Part shown: positions 24,034 to 33,986 of the stretch, in pieces
Position numbering within the stretch: the stretch's first letter is position 1
How the letters are laid out: each line of letters starts with the position of its first letter
Notes under the pieces: model-generated
The model's input: the letters and a program-made list of their open reading frames with translations, nothing else
Told to the model about the DNA's origin: nothing
Database searches by the model: none
Translations under genes and position numbers: made by a program
Assembly: GCF_005771635.1 (NCBI RefSeq)
Contig: NZ_VBWP01000001.1
Location: forward strand, 1-64,000
Reading direction: 5' to 3'
DNA from: Culicoidibacter larvae
Lineage (GTDB): Bacteria; Bacillota_I; Bacilli_A; Culicoidibacterales; Culicoidibacteraceae
DNA: 64,000 nucleotides

Positions 24034-24065
24034 AAAAGAGAGCTATGTAAACATAGCTCTCTTTT
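24034..24065. terminator. Bidirectional terminator
   Basis: AAAAGAGAGCTATG pairs perfectly with CATAGCTCTCTTTT around TAAA. It serves the regulator (+) and the glycosyltransferase (-). Confidence 0.9.
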
Positions 24066-24066
24066 C

Positions 24067-25200
24067 TCATTCTCCATCAACACTTACTCGCGAATCAATA
24101 TAGCTGTTAAACTTGTCCAGAATCGCCTGATTGTCCCAATCATACTTCGCAGCATTCTGCTTATATCTTTTAATCCGTTCCGGATCCTCTAATACTTTTT
24201 TTAACCCTACATAGAAGTCAGTTCGGTTGTTATCAACAATCCAGCCATTCACATCCTGATCAATAATTTCTTCAATTCCGGCAACGTTTGTTGAAACAAC
24301 CGGTGTACCGCAAATTAAACTTTCAATACAAACGGTAGGTAATCCTTCATATTTAGACGAAAGCACAAATAAATCTGCTGCCCGCATAAATTTATATGGA
24401 TTTTGTTGCATACCCCAGAATGTAACCGTATTTTCAACATTCAGCGTTTTAGCTAACAGCTTCAATGGCATCTCTTCTACGCCACTGCCGACAATATGCA
24501 GATGATGGGGGATGCCATCATCTAAAATTTTACTGTGAGCCCAAATCAACCGCTCAAAGGCTTTTTGCCGGAACATTCGCCCACAGGCAACAATATTAAT
24601 CCCTTCAGGTTCAAAAGAAAATTCTTCTTTCTTCTGCTCACTAATTCGCTCAACTTGTTGCAAATTATATAAAACATCAGTTATACCAGATAAACTCGGA
24701 AACTGACCATCAATTGAATTCTTTACCTTTGTCGAAACACAATAAATTTTATCAAACTCACGCATGACCTTAGAAAAATTAATAAATCCGGTTGCTCTAA
24801 AATCAAAAACATCAGCGTCAAAATGAATCCAAGCCAGACGCAACGCTTTAGTCTTTCTGGCCGCCATAAAGTTTGGTGCCCCGCCCCAATCAGAAAAGGC
24901 AACCTCAATATCATAATCATCACCAAGCTTACGATTGATTACCCAACGTGCTAATCTAGGCATTGACCCCAAAAGCCAAACGAAAAACATTGTCACTGGC
25001 GAAACAGTTTGAAAAGGAAGCAACTTAATTACATTTACGCCTTCGGGCAAAAGATATGAAACATCATCTTTTTGAGTTAAACTCAACACATCAATATCAT
25101 ATTTATCTTTAATATGATGAATCAGATTAATCATAACCCGTTCCGTTCCACCCATTGATAATGAGTAAGTCATAAATACAATTTTTTTCTTCTTTTGCAT
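24067..25200 (-). CDS. Glycosyltransferase, family 4 type
   Basis: A 377-residue GT-B enzyme. The N-terminus TYSLSMGGTERVMINLIHHI is the acceptor-side glycine loop. The C-terminal nucleotide-sugar site has VACGRMFRQKAFERLI and the EX7E motif in SKYEGLPTVCIESLICGTPVV. A hydrophobic stretch near residues 84-104 (TMFFVWLLGSMPRLARWVI) suggests membrane association. It may decorate a glycolipid or polysaccharide. The sugar and acceptor cannot be read from sequence. It starts after AAGGAG and is 20 bases downstream of the formyl-THF cycloligase gene. Confidence 0.85.
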   Translation of the reverse strand: MQKKKKIVFMTYSLSMGGTERVMINLIHHIKDKYDIDVLSLTQKDDVSYLLPEGVNVIKLLPFQTVSPVTMFFVWLLGSMPRLARWVINRKLGDDYDIEVAFSDWGGAPNFMAARKTKALRLAWIHFDADVFDFRATGFINFSKVMREFDKIYCVSTKVKNSIDGQFPSLSGITDVLYNLQQVERISEQKKEEFSFEPEGINIVACGRMFRQKAFERLIWAHSKILDDGIPHHLHIVGSGVEEMPLKLLAKTLNVENTVTFWGMQQNPYKFMRAADLFVLSSKYEGLPTVCIESLICGTPVVSTNVAGIEEIIDQDVNGWIVDNNRTDFYVGLKKVLEDPERIKRYKQNAAKYDWDNQAILDKFNSYIDSRVSVDGE

Positions 25201-25219
25201 AAACTCTTGCTCCTTGCGT

Positions 25220-25750
25220 CTACTTTACATAAATTTGTTTTTCAGTAATAATGCGATCTATAGCAACATCGAACGACTCTATCGGTAATTCCTCTACCTT
25301 CTGTACATCGAAAGCAACACCAATCGTTGGCAACTTCACATCTGCCAAATAACGATCATAATAACCGCCTCCATAGCCTAAACGGTACCCCGATTCAGTA
25401 AATGCCAACAGTGGTACAACAACTACATCCGGAGTAACTGCTGCTTGCAGAAGATGCGGCTCACGCTGGCCAAAGAAGCCCACCTTATGTTCGTCAGTCA
25501 TCTCAGCAAAAACCATTTGCTTACCCTGAACTCTTGGAAAAACAAATCGCTTGCCACTCTGATATAACAGCGGCAAAACATCTACTTCACTGCCAATCGG
25601 CCAAAATATTGCGATGATTTGGCCATTATTAAAAATTGGGTCACAGTAGATTTGCTGGCAAATCTGCTGTGACCATTGCTTGCGCTTATCTATAGGAATA
25701 GCATCACGAATTGCTTTTGCTTTATCCCTTAATTGCTGCTTGCTTTCCAT
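25220..25750 (-). CDS. 5-formyltetrahydrofolate cyclo-ligase
   Basis: A 176-residue enzyme that turns 5-formyl-THF into 5,10-methenyl-THF with ATP. Marks include the basic N-terminus (KQQLRDKAKAIRDAIP), FWPIGSEVDVLPLL, FPRVQGKQMVF, and the strongly conserved LLAFTESGYRLGYGGGYYDRYLA near residue 125. Length is normal. The ATG is set one codon into the frame, where it overlaps the end of the YdjC-type gene, so the two are coupled. Its own ribosome site is weak. Confidence 0.9.
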   Translation of the reverse strand: MESKQQLRDKAKAIRDAIPIDKRKQWSQQICQQIYCDPIFNNGQIIAIFWPIGSEVDVLPLLYQSGKRFVFPRVQGKQMVFAEMTDEHKVGFFGQREPHLLQAAVTPDVVVVPLLAFTESGYRLGYGGGYYDRYLADVKLPTIGVAFDVQKVEELPIESFDVAIDRIITEKQIYVK

Positions 25751-25752
25751 CA

Positions 25753-26499
25753 CTATCGATACATACGATAAGATGTCAGTTGAATATTATTTTCATTAAT
25801 GAAATCCATTAATTCTGGGTCGGTTAATACTTCAACTTCTTTAGTACGATAATCTGAATAAGAAGAGATTGAACGTAACTCATCATCAACAACAGCAGGA
25901 TGCGTCATAATATCAACAACAATATCATCAGGTAATTCATTGATTGAATCAATTAAACCTTGAACTGATACGCCTTCTTGGTAAAAATCACCAATCATTG
26001 TATCCGGTGACTGAATTCCTGCCGCTGCAGCTTTTCCCTCAGTAAACAACGGACGGATTGGTAAATCAAATTCTTTAGCAATTTTCAGGGTAACATCATC
26101 AATACCTGGAACGCCGTGAGAATGATGATGACTATCAATATGAGTCGGAACAAGCCCTGCTGCATAAAATTTTTTTATTTGCGCACGATACTCTTGTTCA
26201 ACTTCATTTAAATCATAACCGGCTAAATCTTGTAAATTTTGCTTATAAAGGTCGCCGTTTTCATCAACAATATTAGTCAAGCCTTCAGTTAAAGGCTTAC
26301 CCATACGAATGTTTAAGTGAACGCCAATTGGTAAATCAGGATATTTTTTGGCAAGTTCAATTGCATAATCAGTTGACTCTCCCAAGTTCATCATCATTGT
26401 TGTCGATGTTACAATACCATTTTTCCATGCTTCAACAATTCCATTTGAAACATTTTTTGTTAAACCAAAGTCATCTGCATTTACAATAATTTTTTTCAT
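25753..26499 (-). CDS. YdjC/ChbG-type carbohydrate deacetylase
   Basis: A 248-residue metal-dependent deacetylase fold. Metal ligands are in the N-terminal IIVNADDFGLTKNVSNGI (Asp-Asp) and in THIDSHHHSHGVPGIDD, with HLNIRMGKPLT between. ChbG of E. coli removes acetyl groups from chito-oligosaccharides. Related enzymes act on other N-acetyl sugars, so the substrate here is open. Start after AAGGAG. It heads a possible unit with the cycloligase and a glycosyltransferase. The 200-base region upstream holds TACAAT about 170 bases away but no convincing -35. Confidence 0.85.
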   Translation of the reverse strand: MKKIIVNADDFGLTKNVSNGIVEAWKNGIVTSTTMMMNLGESTDYAIELAKKYPDLPIGVHLNIRMGKPLTEGLTNIVDENGDLYKQNLQDLAGYDLNEVEQEYRAQIKKFYAAGLVPTHIDSHHHSHGVPGIDDVTLKIAKEFDLPIRPLFTEGKAAAAGIQSPDTMIGDFYQEGVSVQGLIDSINELPDDIVVDIMTHPAVVDDELRSISSYSDYRTKEVEVLTDPELMDFINENNIQLTSYRMYR

Positions 26500-26707
26500 A
26501 GTCGTTTTCTCCTTACATAGTATTATTGATCTTCAGTCGTCCTAGTATCTGCGCGATTATCTGTATGCAAAGCTCAGCATGCTCATAAACCTTCTTAAAA
26601 CTACCGTGAGTCATTCAATTGTGATCTCTTAACTCATTTAAAAACATGATAAAACTCTATTGTTAGGAACGATATAATTGTACCACATATTCGCTTGCTT
26701 GGGTTAT

Positions 26708-27730
26708 CTAATTTTGGTTGAAATATTTCGCCAATTGTTCATCTATCTTACGATTGTCCCATTCGAATGCAGGGGCCGGATTCATCTTGGTAATTGTCTG
26801 TGCTAATTTTATTGCCGAATCCACCTGATAAATTTCATCCTGCGGCAGGTCTTCAAGATACTCTTGATTACGTACCAAAATTGGCAAACGATAACATTTT
26901 GCTTCTAATGCTATCACCGGCATTCCCGCTGTAATCGCAGGTATTATTAAAGCATTTACACTTTGATAAAAAGCAGCTAAATTTTGTTGTTCACCCCAAA
27001 AGGTTACTGCCATAGACTTAGCTTGTTTTTGTAACTCCTTACGAAGTGAGCCTTCACCGATAATATGCAAATGGTTATCCGCATTTATTGGGCGAATCCA
27101 TTCCAACGCTTCACGGATTCCGCTATGTTCTTCCAAATTACCAATAAACAAAAACTCATATTTTGCGGAGCGTTCAATCATTTCATCATTTTTTTGCGGG
27201 CACTCAAAGTAATTATTTATTACTTCTGATGTAATACCATATAACTTATTCACTTTACGACTAATGTGGCTGGCAATAGCAATTGAATTATTGAATTGTG
27301 ATAACGCTTTGATAAACTGGCGTTTGTTATAAAATAAACCAAATCGAGTTGCTGTCGGATCATTGTGGAACCAAGCAAGCTTAGCAAGCTTTTTAGGAGC
27401 ACCCAGGCCTATTAAAAGAAATGGCAAAATTGTTCCATAGGCAACTACTAAATCAAAATTGGCCACAGCCAACTTTTGATTATACATGTCCTGCCAAAAA
27501 GATGTTCGCCGCAGATTAAAATAATTCGTTACCATAACCAATGGTTGCTGCAAATCTTTATCCAGAAGTGAAATAATTTCAATTGATTCATCAAACTCAT
27601 ATTCAATATCTACACCAAAATGCGCAATGGTAATGCTCGCCACATCTGACCAACGCTTAGTTAATGCAAGCAAGGCCGTCGCCTCATCATTTTTCGATAG
27701 GTTGTTAATTACAAATAATATTTTTTTCAT
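26708..27730 (-). CDS. Glycosyltransferase, GT4-like
   Basis: A 340-residue GT-B enzyme. The N-terminus is KKILFVINNLSKNDEATALLAL. The C-terminal domain shows YEFLFIGNLEEHSGIREALEWI and a degenerate donor motif NALIIPAITAGMPVIALEAKCYRLPILV, with the expected Glu. The start is the ATG that overlaps the recX stop as ATGA, supported by GGAG in the recX 3' end; an 11-codon longer frame is not needed. The pairing with recX is probably only transcriptional. The acceptor is unknown. Confidence 0.8.
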   Translation of the reverse strand: MKKILFVINNLSKNDEATALLALTKRWSDVASITIAHFGVDIEYEFDESIEIISLLDKDLQQPLVMVTNYFNLRRTSFWQDMYNQKLAVANFDLVVAYGTILPFLLIGLGAPKKLAKLAWFHNDPTATRFGLFYNKRQFIKALSQFNNSIAIASHISRKVNKLYGITSEVINNYFECPQKNDEMIERSAKYEFLFIGNLEEHSGIREALEWIRPINADNHLHIIGEGSLRKELQKQAKSMAVTFWGEQQNLAAFYQSVNALIIPAITAGMPVIALEAKCYRLPILVRNQEYLEDLPQDEIYQVDSAIKLAQTITKMNPAPAFEWDNRKIDEQLAKYFNQN

Positions 27731-28536
27731 ACTTCTTGCTCCATTAGCCAATTTGAATACCATGCAAGCGCATCATCATAACCAAAGCCCTTCATCGCCA
27801 TCCGTTTCAGGAATTGATTCCGTTGCTCAAATTCACCATCATATTTCTGTACTAAAATAATAATCTTAGCTGCCTGTTTTTGCAGCGCATCATTTTGCCG
27901 ATCAGAATTCCATTCGATAATAGCAATTGCACTGCGAACATCATCGGTGTAGAAACCCTTTTGAATAAGCTTTTGTTGTAACTTTTGGGTGAAATTCCAC
28001 TTAGAATCTTTATTGCTCTTACGCAAAGCGCGGCCAATCAATTTTTGAATCTTTTCTTCCTGCTCCTCTTTACTGTAAACCAGAATAGCATCTTGAATTA
28101 AATCAGTGCCAATCTTTAATTTTTTTAAATGATCAATAAGTGCTTTCGGTCCCTTATCACTCAATAAAATCTGCTCTCGGACATATGCTTTTGCAAAGGC
28201 AGCATCATTTAAGTATCCTTGCTCTTCTAACTTTGAACATACCTGTGAAACAACTGGAGCTGAAACTTCTCGCTCTAGCAAATACTTCATCATCTCTGAT
28301 TTCGCCCGCATTCTGTAGCCTAAATAACGAACTGCTTTTTGATATGCACGAACATATTCTTGTTGCTTGCTGGCATCACGCAATGATGCTTCTTCAATTT
28401 CTCCGGTTGATAAAAACCCATGTTTAACCAGTGCATCCTGATCAAGCAGCAAACTCTCTTCGCTGCCGTCATCATATTGCACTTCAACGGTATACCAAAG
28501 ATTATCTTTTGTGTGAATTTTACAAATTTTTGCCAT
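27727..28536 (-). CDS. recX: Recombination regulator RecX
   Basis: About 269 residues, the long RecX form seen in Bacillota, with three-helix repeats. It binds RecA filaments and limits or modulates their activity. Repeat-type sequence is visible in VRYLGYRMRAKSEMMKYLLEREVS, GYLNDAAFAKAYVREQI and KGFYTDDVRSAIAII. The start MAKICKIHTKDN follows AGAGG; the 16 extra codons upstream lack a site. No recA is in the window. Confidence 0.88.
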   Translation of the reverse strand: MAKICKIHTKDNLWYTVEVQYDDGSEESLLLDQDALVKHGFLSTGEIEEASLRDASKQQEYVRAYQKAVRYLGYRMRAKSEMMKYLLEREVSAPVVSQVCSKLEEQGYLNDAAFAKAYVREQILLSDKGPKALIDHLKKLKIGTDLIQDAILVYSKEEQEEKIQKLIGRALRKSNKDSKWNFTQKLQQKLIQKGFYTDDVRSAIAIIEWNSDRQNDALQKQAAKIIILVQKYDGEFEQRNQFLKRMAMKGFGYDDALAWYSNWLMEQEV

Positions 28537-28603
28537 CTGATATAACCTCTTTCTATACTTCATCTTTAAGTTTACTACATACAATCGTTAAAAACTAGAT
28601 ACA

Positions 28604-28636
28604 GAAAAAGCAAGTTCCTTAAAATTACTTGCTTTT
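28604..28636 (-). terminator. Terminator after the UgtP-like gene
   Basis: AAAGCAAGT pairs with ACTTGCTTT, followed on the minus strand by TTCTG. The stop codon of the gene lies within the hairpin. Confidence 0.7.
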
Positions 28637-29755
28637 CTCATTCTTAATATCATTTAATACACTCTTTACAATTGCTTCTGACGCATGGGGATGTCGAAGA
28701 CTATCATAGGCCTTCTGCATTTTTATAAGTTTATCGGGATCAGAGACGAGCTTTACCGCGGCAGCTGATGCAGCCAAAGCAGTCTTCACAGTTTTAGTTG
28801 CACCACGCTTAGTAAAAAACTCAGCATTATCGCCTTCCTGTCCTGGCAAAGGTCGAATAAAAATTGCTGGTGTTTTAGTCATTGCTAGCTCACTCACGGT
28901 AATACCACCAGGTTTAGTAATAACCACATCAACCGCATGATAGATATCAGAGACATTATCAACATATCCAAGCGAAACTACTCGACCGGGATATTTATTT
29001 GCAATAACATCAATTTTATCCTGCAGACTCTTATTACGTCCGGCAATAAATATAATATCAATACCTTCATTTTCTAAAACTGTTTCCAAGCAAGGACCAA
29101 AGTTAGGCATCACATTATTTGCCCCAGCCATAAACAGAATATGCTTATGTTCGGGATTCATTCCATATTGAGCATAAACTTGCTCTACATCTGGTGTTTC
29201 CTCAAACTGTGGTCGCACCGGAATTCCGGTCACTTCAAATTCCAAGTTCTGTCCTGCTAATCTTTTAGGCACCATTTGTTTAATGCGTTCATCAGCAATA
29301 AAATAACGCTTAACATGACTATCAAACCAAAGTGGATGTGCTGTATAATCGGTAATCAGCATATACACCGGTATATTAATCATCTGTGTTTTCGCCAAGT
29401 TAAAAAAATCAGGAACCGGAAAAGTACCGATAACCGCATCGGCATTGAATGCCTTAATCTGAGACATCGCCGGCTTTAATCGCCCGGTTCGTAAAACAAA
29501 CCGTGAAATCGGCAAAATCGGTGGCGTTCCCACAAAATTATAACTCATTTTATAAATTGAATGCAGCCATGTACGATACATTTGTTTATACCCATCTTGT
29601 GTCATCCGAGTAATATACGGATGCAATTCCGTAGCTGAATCGTAACACATAACCTCACAGCCATTTGCCTCAAACGCTGCTTTTAAAGTATTTGCAGCTT
29701 GAAGATGACCATTTCCAAACGGCGCTGTTGCAATTAATATTCTTGGTTTCGTCAA
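28625..29755 (-). CDS. Processive diacylglycerol beta-glucosyltransferase (UgtP/MGDG synthase family)
   Basis: About 376 residues; transfers sugar to diacylglycerol at the membrane, making the glycolipids that anchor lipoteichoic acid. Family marks are the N-terminal TAPFGNGHLQAANTLKAAFEANG (the MGDG-synthase glycine/His loop) and the UDP-sugar site VDVVITKPGGITVSELAMTKTPAIFIRPLPGQEGDNAEFF. It starts at TTG after AGGGGTG, straight after pgsA, since an ATG further upstream would overlap pgsA. Pairing with pgsA and the LtaS-like gene in this window fits an envelope-lipid role. Whether it adds one or two sugars is unknown. Confidence 0.85.
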   Translation of the reverse strand: MTKPRILIATAPFGNGHLQAANTLKAAFEANGCEVMCYDSATELHPYITRMTQDGYKQMYRTWLHSIYKMSYNFVGTPPILPISRFVLRTGRLKPAMSQIKAFNADAVIGTFPVPDFFNLAKTQMINIPVYMLITDYTAHPLWFDSHVKRYFIADERIKQMVPKRLAGQNLEFEVTGIPVRPQFEETPDVEQVYAQYGMNPEHKHILFMAGANNVMPNFGPCLETVLENEGIDIIFIAGRNKSLQDKIDVIANKYPGRVVSLGYVDNVSDIYHAVDVVITKPGGITVSELAMTKTPAIFIRPLPGQEGDNAEFFTKRGATKTVKTALAASAAAVKLVSDPDKLIKMQKAYDSLRHPHASEAIVKSVLNDIKNEKSK

Positions 29756-29765
29756 ATTAACACCC

Positions 29766-30335
29766 CTAATTTTCTTCTGCCAAAACTGACCAACTATTTT
29801 TAACGTAATTAACACCTGACAATACTGTCAATAACACTGAAATCCAAAGTAATACCAGCGCGACAACATTCATCGCTGGACTAATATTCTGAATTCCGAA
29901 TAAGTAGACAAATAAACTAATAAATTGAGAAACTGTTTTAAGCTTACCAAACATATCAGCGGCAATAACTGTTCCCTTACTTGCGGCAATCATTCGTAAT
30001 GAAGCAACAATAAATTCACGCGTCAACATAATCAACGCCGGAATATAAATCATGCTCCCATCTTGAATCAGCAAGAAATATGCACTAAACACCAAAACTT
30101 TATCAGCAATTGGATCAAGGAACTTACCAAATTCTGTAATCATGTTATATTTTCGAGCAATATAACCATCAACAAAATCAGTAATTGTTAAAATAACAAA
30201 TAAGATTGCACTAATCAGCTGCCCCAAACTAATCCCCCATAAAATCGGTTCAACAATCGGAACCGCCCAAAAGATTAATACAAAAGGGATAAAAATAATT
30301 CGGGCAATAGTAATTTTGGTTGGTAAACTAAACAT
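29766..30335 (-). CDS. pgsA: CDP-diacylglycerol-glycerol-3-phosphate 3-phosphatidyltransferase
   Basis: A 189-residue membrane enzyme of the CDP-alcohol phosphotransferase family that makes phosphatidylglycerol phosphate, precursor of phosphatidylglycerol. The family motif D-G-x2-A-R-x8-G-x3-D-x3-D is complete in DFVDGYIARKYNMITEFGKF and the following LDPIADK. Four to six membrane helices are visible. Start after AAGGAG. It is 10 bases ahead of the UgtP-like gene, so the two are probably co-transcribed. Confidence 0.94.
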   Translation of the reverse strand: MFSLPTKITIARIIFIPFVLIFWAVPIVEPILWGISLGQLISAILFVILTITDFVDGYIARKYNMITEFGKFLDPIADKVLVFSAYFLLIQDGSMIYIPALIMLTREFIVASLRMIAASKGTVIAADMFGKLKTVSQFISLFVYLFGIQNISPAMNVVALVLLWISVLLTVLSGVNYVKNSWSVLAEEN

Positions 30336-30389
30336 TTTTTATTCTCCTTAACACTACTGTGGCTTATTATATCACAAATTCTCTATCTG

Positions 30390-33300
30390 CTAAAGAGCAG
30401 ATATCAACTGGTTACTCTCAATAAAGTACAGGTAACCGGCAACATCACGGCCGGGATAAGCTTGCTTCAAAGCTCTCATATATAAAGCCAGCTGGATTTT
30501 ATAACGCGCCAGTAACTGCGCTTCATTAGTATTCTCGCCAACCATATCAGTCTTATAATCAACTAAAATAATCCGCTCCGGTAACTCAAGTACAACGTCC
30601 ATAATCCCCTGGACTAAAACCGGCACGCTGGCCCCTTGCCAATCAGGGTAAACTTCCTTAGCCTCAACCAGCAAACTAAACGGCAACTCCTTACGAACCC
30701 GGGACGCACGACGCATCCAGTCACTCACCTCCGAGTGAAATAAAGTTTCCAACTGCTCATATTGAACAGTAGCAACTGCCTGTTCGCTAATCTTTTGTTC
30801 TTTGGCTAAATCCGACAGAAAATTCGCAAAATTTTCTGCATTCCAGTCTCTGCTAAAATCAATATGCTGCAAAACATTATGATAATAAATCCCTCTTACC
30901 CGAGGATCAGCCAAACCTCGCTCGCTAATGAAACCAGGTTCAGCAAATTGAATACTTGCTCCATGTAATTGTTCAGTCTGTTCACCTAAGTACACCGCTT
31001 GCGCCATACGTTTGATTTCCGATACTGACTGCTTAGCATAATGTTCCGTTTGTTCAATAAATGGGTAAGTAAAATCAAACGAATTCAGTACTTCAGCAAC
31101 ATGCCCTTCATTAAACCCACTGCTAGGAAATTCTGTGCGCGATTTCAATTTAGCCCCAGCAATAAGCTGCTCACGTAAAGCCTCTTTGGCATTAATAACT
31201 TGATATTGTAACTTAACGCCATATTGACTCCACTCTTCAACCTGAATCGGATTACCGGCAAAAATCGCAAAACTATTATGTCGCGCAACCGCACGTAAAA
31301 TCCAGTCACTATATCGTCGACTCTCACGCACAAGGTGAAATGGCAAATTCCATTCTGGAATAATCATTCGTTGTAAATACTTATGCTCAGCAACATTATC
31401 CAAAGTCATCGTCATAATTACTTTTTCCTGAGCACGAGTTAATGCTACATAAAACACCCGTAACTCTTCGGCAATTAATTCAGTTCGCTTCATATCTTTA
31501 ATTACTTGCTGCGCTAAAGTCGTCATTTTATAACGTTCATCAAGATTCACATATGACAAAGCAATACCCAAATCCTGATGGACAAAACAATCACCACGTA
31601 AATCACTAATGTTCATTTGCTTCTGCAAATCAGCGAAAATAACTACTGGAAACTCTAGACCTTTTGAAGCATGGATTGTCATAATCCGCACAACATCTTC
31701 ATTATCAGTAACGGTACGGGCATTATTTAAATCCTTGTTCATCTCCTGCAATCTGCCAATAAGTTTATTAAACTTGAACAGACCGCGATATCCGGACTGT
31801 TCAAAACTTTTCGCCCGATTTAACAAGATGTCTAAATTTGCCTGACGCAACTTACCATTCGGTAACCCGCCAACAAATTGGTAGTATTGAGTCTCAGTAT
31901 ATAATTGATTAATGAAGTCAGATAGTGGTTGAAGACGCACTGATTGTTGCCACGAACGAATTTTAGCAAGAATGTCTGTTAGCTTTATCGCAAGCGGCAT
32001 TTCCGAAAACTGCTGCAAGTATTCACTTGCCCGCTCGTACATTGTTCCATGCTCACTTCGCACTTTAATCGTTAATAACTCATTTTCATCAAGCCCAAAA
32101 ATTGGTGAGCGCAATAATCCAACAAAGGCAATATCCTGATAAGGGTTATCAATAACTTGTAACAGCGACAGCATATTACGTACTTCCGTTGAGTTAAAAT
32201 AACCACCTAAAGTTTCCGAGTACGCCGGAATTTCCAAACGCCGCAATTCCGCCTCAAGCTGACCAACCAAGGCTCCACGTGAACGGGTTAGCACGACAAT
32301 GTCTTTCGGCGTTACCGGCCGCATTGCTTTTGTCCGCTTATCAAACACTTCAAAACCACTTGTCAGCAACTGCTCAACCTTAGCACCAATCACTTGCGCC
32401 TGGGTCTTATCCTTCGAGCTTATCGCTAAGCTCTCTTCATCCTCATCATCACCCTGCATATCAATAAACAGCAACTCGGTATCCATGCTTGCTTCCGGAT
32501 ATTGCTTATTACCGAGATACAACTGAGCTGCATCATCATAGACAATACCATCAAATTGACTGCCAAATAGTTGCTTACATAAAAAGTTAGCCGTATCCAA
32601 AACTTCACTGCGACTTCGGAAATTATAGTTCAAATCAATACGCAAGTTCTCACTTGCATCATCAACCCCAAAACGCTCATACTTAGCTTGAAACAAACTC
32701 GGGTCAGCCATACGAAACTTATAAATAGACTGCTTCATATCGCCAACCAAAAATAAACTCGTCTCACTGCCGAGCATCATCTGAATAATTGCCTCCTGCA
32801 CACCATTAGTATCCTGATACTCATCAACCAAAATCTCCTTAAACCGTTGTTGATACAATGCTCGTACATCAGGAAACTCACGCAGCAAACGCAACGTGTA
32901 GTGTTCAATATCATTAAAATCCAATAAAATTCGTTCCGCTTTTCGCTGTTTAAATTGTGCATCATATTGCTTCACCAATTCAATCAACTGATGCAAATGC
33001 GGCAACACCGCCTTACTCTGCCGCTCATGTAACTCAGCAGTAAAAACTCCATAATCATCACGCAAATGATTCATCGTCTTCTTCAGCTCAGCAAATCGAT
33101 CCTTCGCCTGCTCCTGCTCAAGACTCTTATCATCCGCCGAAACCCGTGGCATTCGCCCCCAATCATAACTTACCAACTGAAGCCGAATATCTTCCCAATC
33201 CTTTTGAGCCGTGATTAACGATGCTTGCTCATAATGTTTGAAGAAAAAAGCTTGATAGCCCTCGGGAATTCCTGGTGACTGACTCAACTCGAAAAAACTG

Positions 33301-33986
33301 TCCGCAATCGAACGAGCGCTTTCATAGATATACGATTTAGCCTGGTGAACAAGCAATTGCTCATCAATTGCTTGTTCACTCATCAGTAACACACGCTGAT
33401 AAACCGTATCCAACCAATCTAAGCCATCTGCCTGAGCTTGGACCAAACGATAAACCATCATAATAAAATCTGCTAACTGATCATCATTACGCGTCGAAGT
33501 ATAATGGTCTACAAACGAAAGAAAGTCCTCACTTGCATCCGCATATGCTTGCTCCAAAGTCTCACTCATCGCCTCATCACTTAACAACTGCAGCTCAACA
33601 TCATCACCAATTCTAAAATTCGGGTCAATACTCAACAAATAATACTGTTGCCGGATAATTGTCAAACAAAAAGCATGAAACGTTGAAATATCAGCCGATT
33701 CTAACAACATCAATTGCTCCGCCACAAAAGCGTCCTGTTTGTCTAAGTCCTCCAGCGCGCTCCGAACCCGCGCCTTCATCTGACTTGCTGCTGCATTAGT
33801 AAACGTCAACACAAGCAACTGACTAATATCCAACTGCTCATCAATAATTCGCCGGATAATCCGCTCAACCAGCACCGCTGTTTTCCCGGATCCTGCCGCG
33901 GCTGCAACTAAAACCTGTTTGTTGCGCGCTGCAATCGCGCGCCACTGATCATCAGTCCACTGACTATTCACTGGTTTTGCCATCAT
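30390..33986 (-). CDS. addA: ATP-dependent helicase/nuclease subunit A (AddA)
   Basis: About 1198 residues; the UvrD-like motor and nuclease of the AddAB enzyme that processes double-strand breaks for RecA. Motif I is VAAAAGSGKTAVLVERI near residue 28. Further motifs are LTFTNAAASQMKARV, ILVDEYQDTNGVQEAII, FLVGDMKQSIYKFRMADP, MTIHASKGLEFPVV and VALTRAQEKVI. The C-terminal RecB-type nuclease has ILVDYKTDM. The start lies inside the 3' end of addB after GGAGG, so the two overlap by about 23 bases and are translationally coupled. Confidence 0.96.
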   Translation of the reverse strand: MMAKPVNSQWTDDQWRAIAARNKQVLVAAAAGSGKTAVLVERIIRRIIDEQLDISQLLVLTFTNAAASQMKARVRSALEDLDKQDAFVAEQLMLLESADISTFHAFCLTIIRQQYYLLSIDPNFRIGDDVELQLLSDEAMSETLEQAYADASEDFLSFVDHYTSTRNDDQLADFIMMVYRLVQAQADGLDWLDTVYQRVLLMSEQAIDEQLLVHQAKSYIYESARSIADSFFELSQSPGIPEGYQAFFFKHYEQASLITAQKDWEDIRLQLVSYDWGRMPRVSADDKSLEQEQAKDRFAELKKTMNHLRDDYGVFTAELHERQSKAVLPHLHQLIELVKQYDAQFKQRKAERILLDFNDIEHYTLRLLREFPDVRALYQQRFKEILVDEYQDTNGVQEAIIQMMLGSETSLFLVGDMKQSIYKFRMADPSLFQAKYERFGVDDASENLRIDLNYNFRSRSEVLDTANFLCKQLFGSQFDGIVYDDAAQLYLGNKQYPEASMDTELLFIDMQGDDEDEESLAISSKDKTQAQVIGAKVEQLLTSGFEVFDKRTKAMRPVTPKDIVVLTRSRGALVGQLEAELRRLEIPAYSETLGGYFNSTEVRNMLSLLQVIDNPYQDIAFVGLLRSPIFGLDENELLTIKVRSEHGTMYERASEYLQQFSEMPLAIKLTDILAKIRSWQQSVRLQPLSDFINQLYTETQYYQFVGGLPNGKLRQANLDILLNRAKSFEQSGYRGLFKFNKLIGRLQEMNKDLNNARTVTDNEDVVRIMTIHASKGLEFPVVIFADLQKQMNISDLRGDCFVHQDLGIALSYVNLDERYKMTTLAQQVIKDMKRTELIAEELRVFYVALTRAQEKVIMTMTLDNVAEHKYLQRMIIPEWNLPFHLVRESRRYSDWILRAVARHNSFAIFAGNPIQVEEWSQYGVKLQYQVINAKEALREQLIAGAKLKSRTEFPSSGFNEGHVAEVLNSFDFTYPFIEQTEHYAKQSVSEIKRMAQAVYLGEQTEQLHGASIQFAEPGFISERGLADPRVRGIYYHNVLQHIDFSRDWNAENFANFLSDLAKEQKISEQAVATVQYEQLETLFHSEVSDWMRRASRVRKELPFSLLVEAKEVYPDWQGASVPVLVQGIMDVVLELPERIILVDYKTDMVGENTNEAQLLARYKIQLALYMRALKQAYPGRDVAGYLYFIESNQLISAL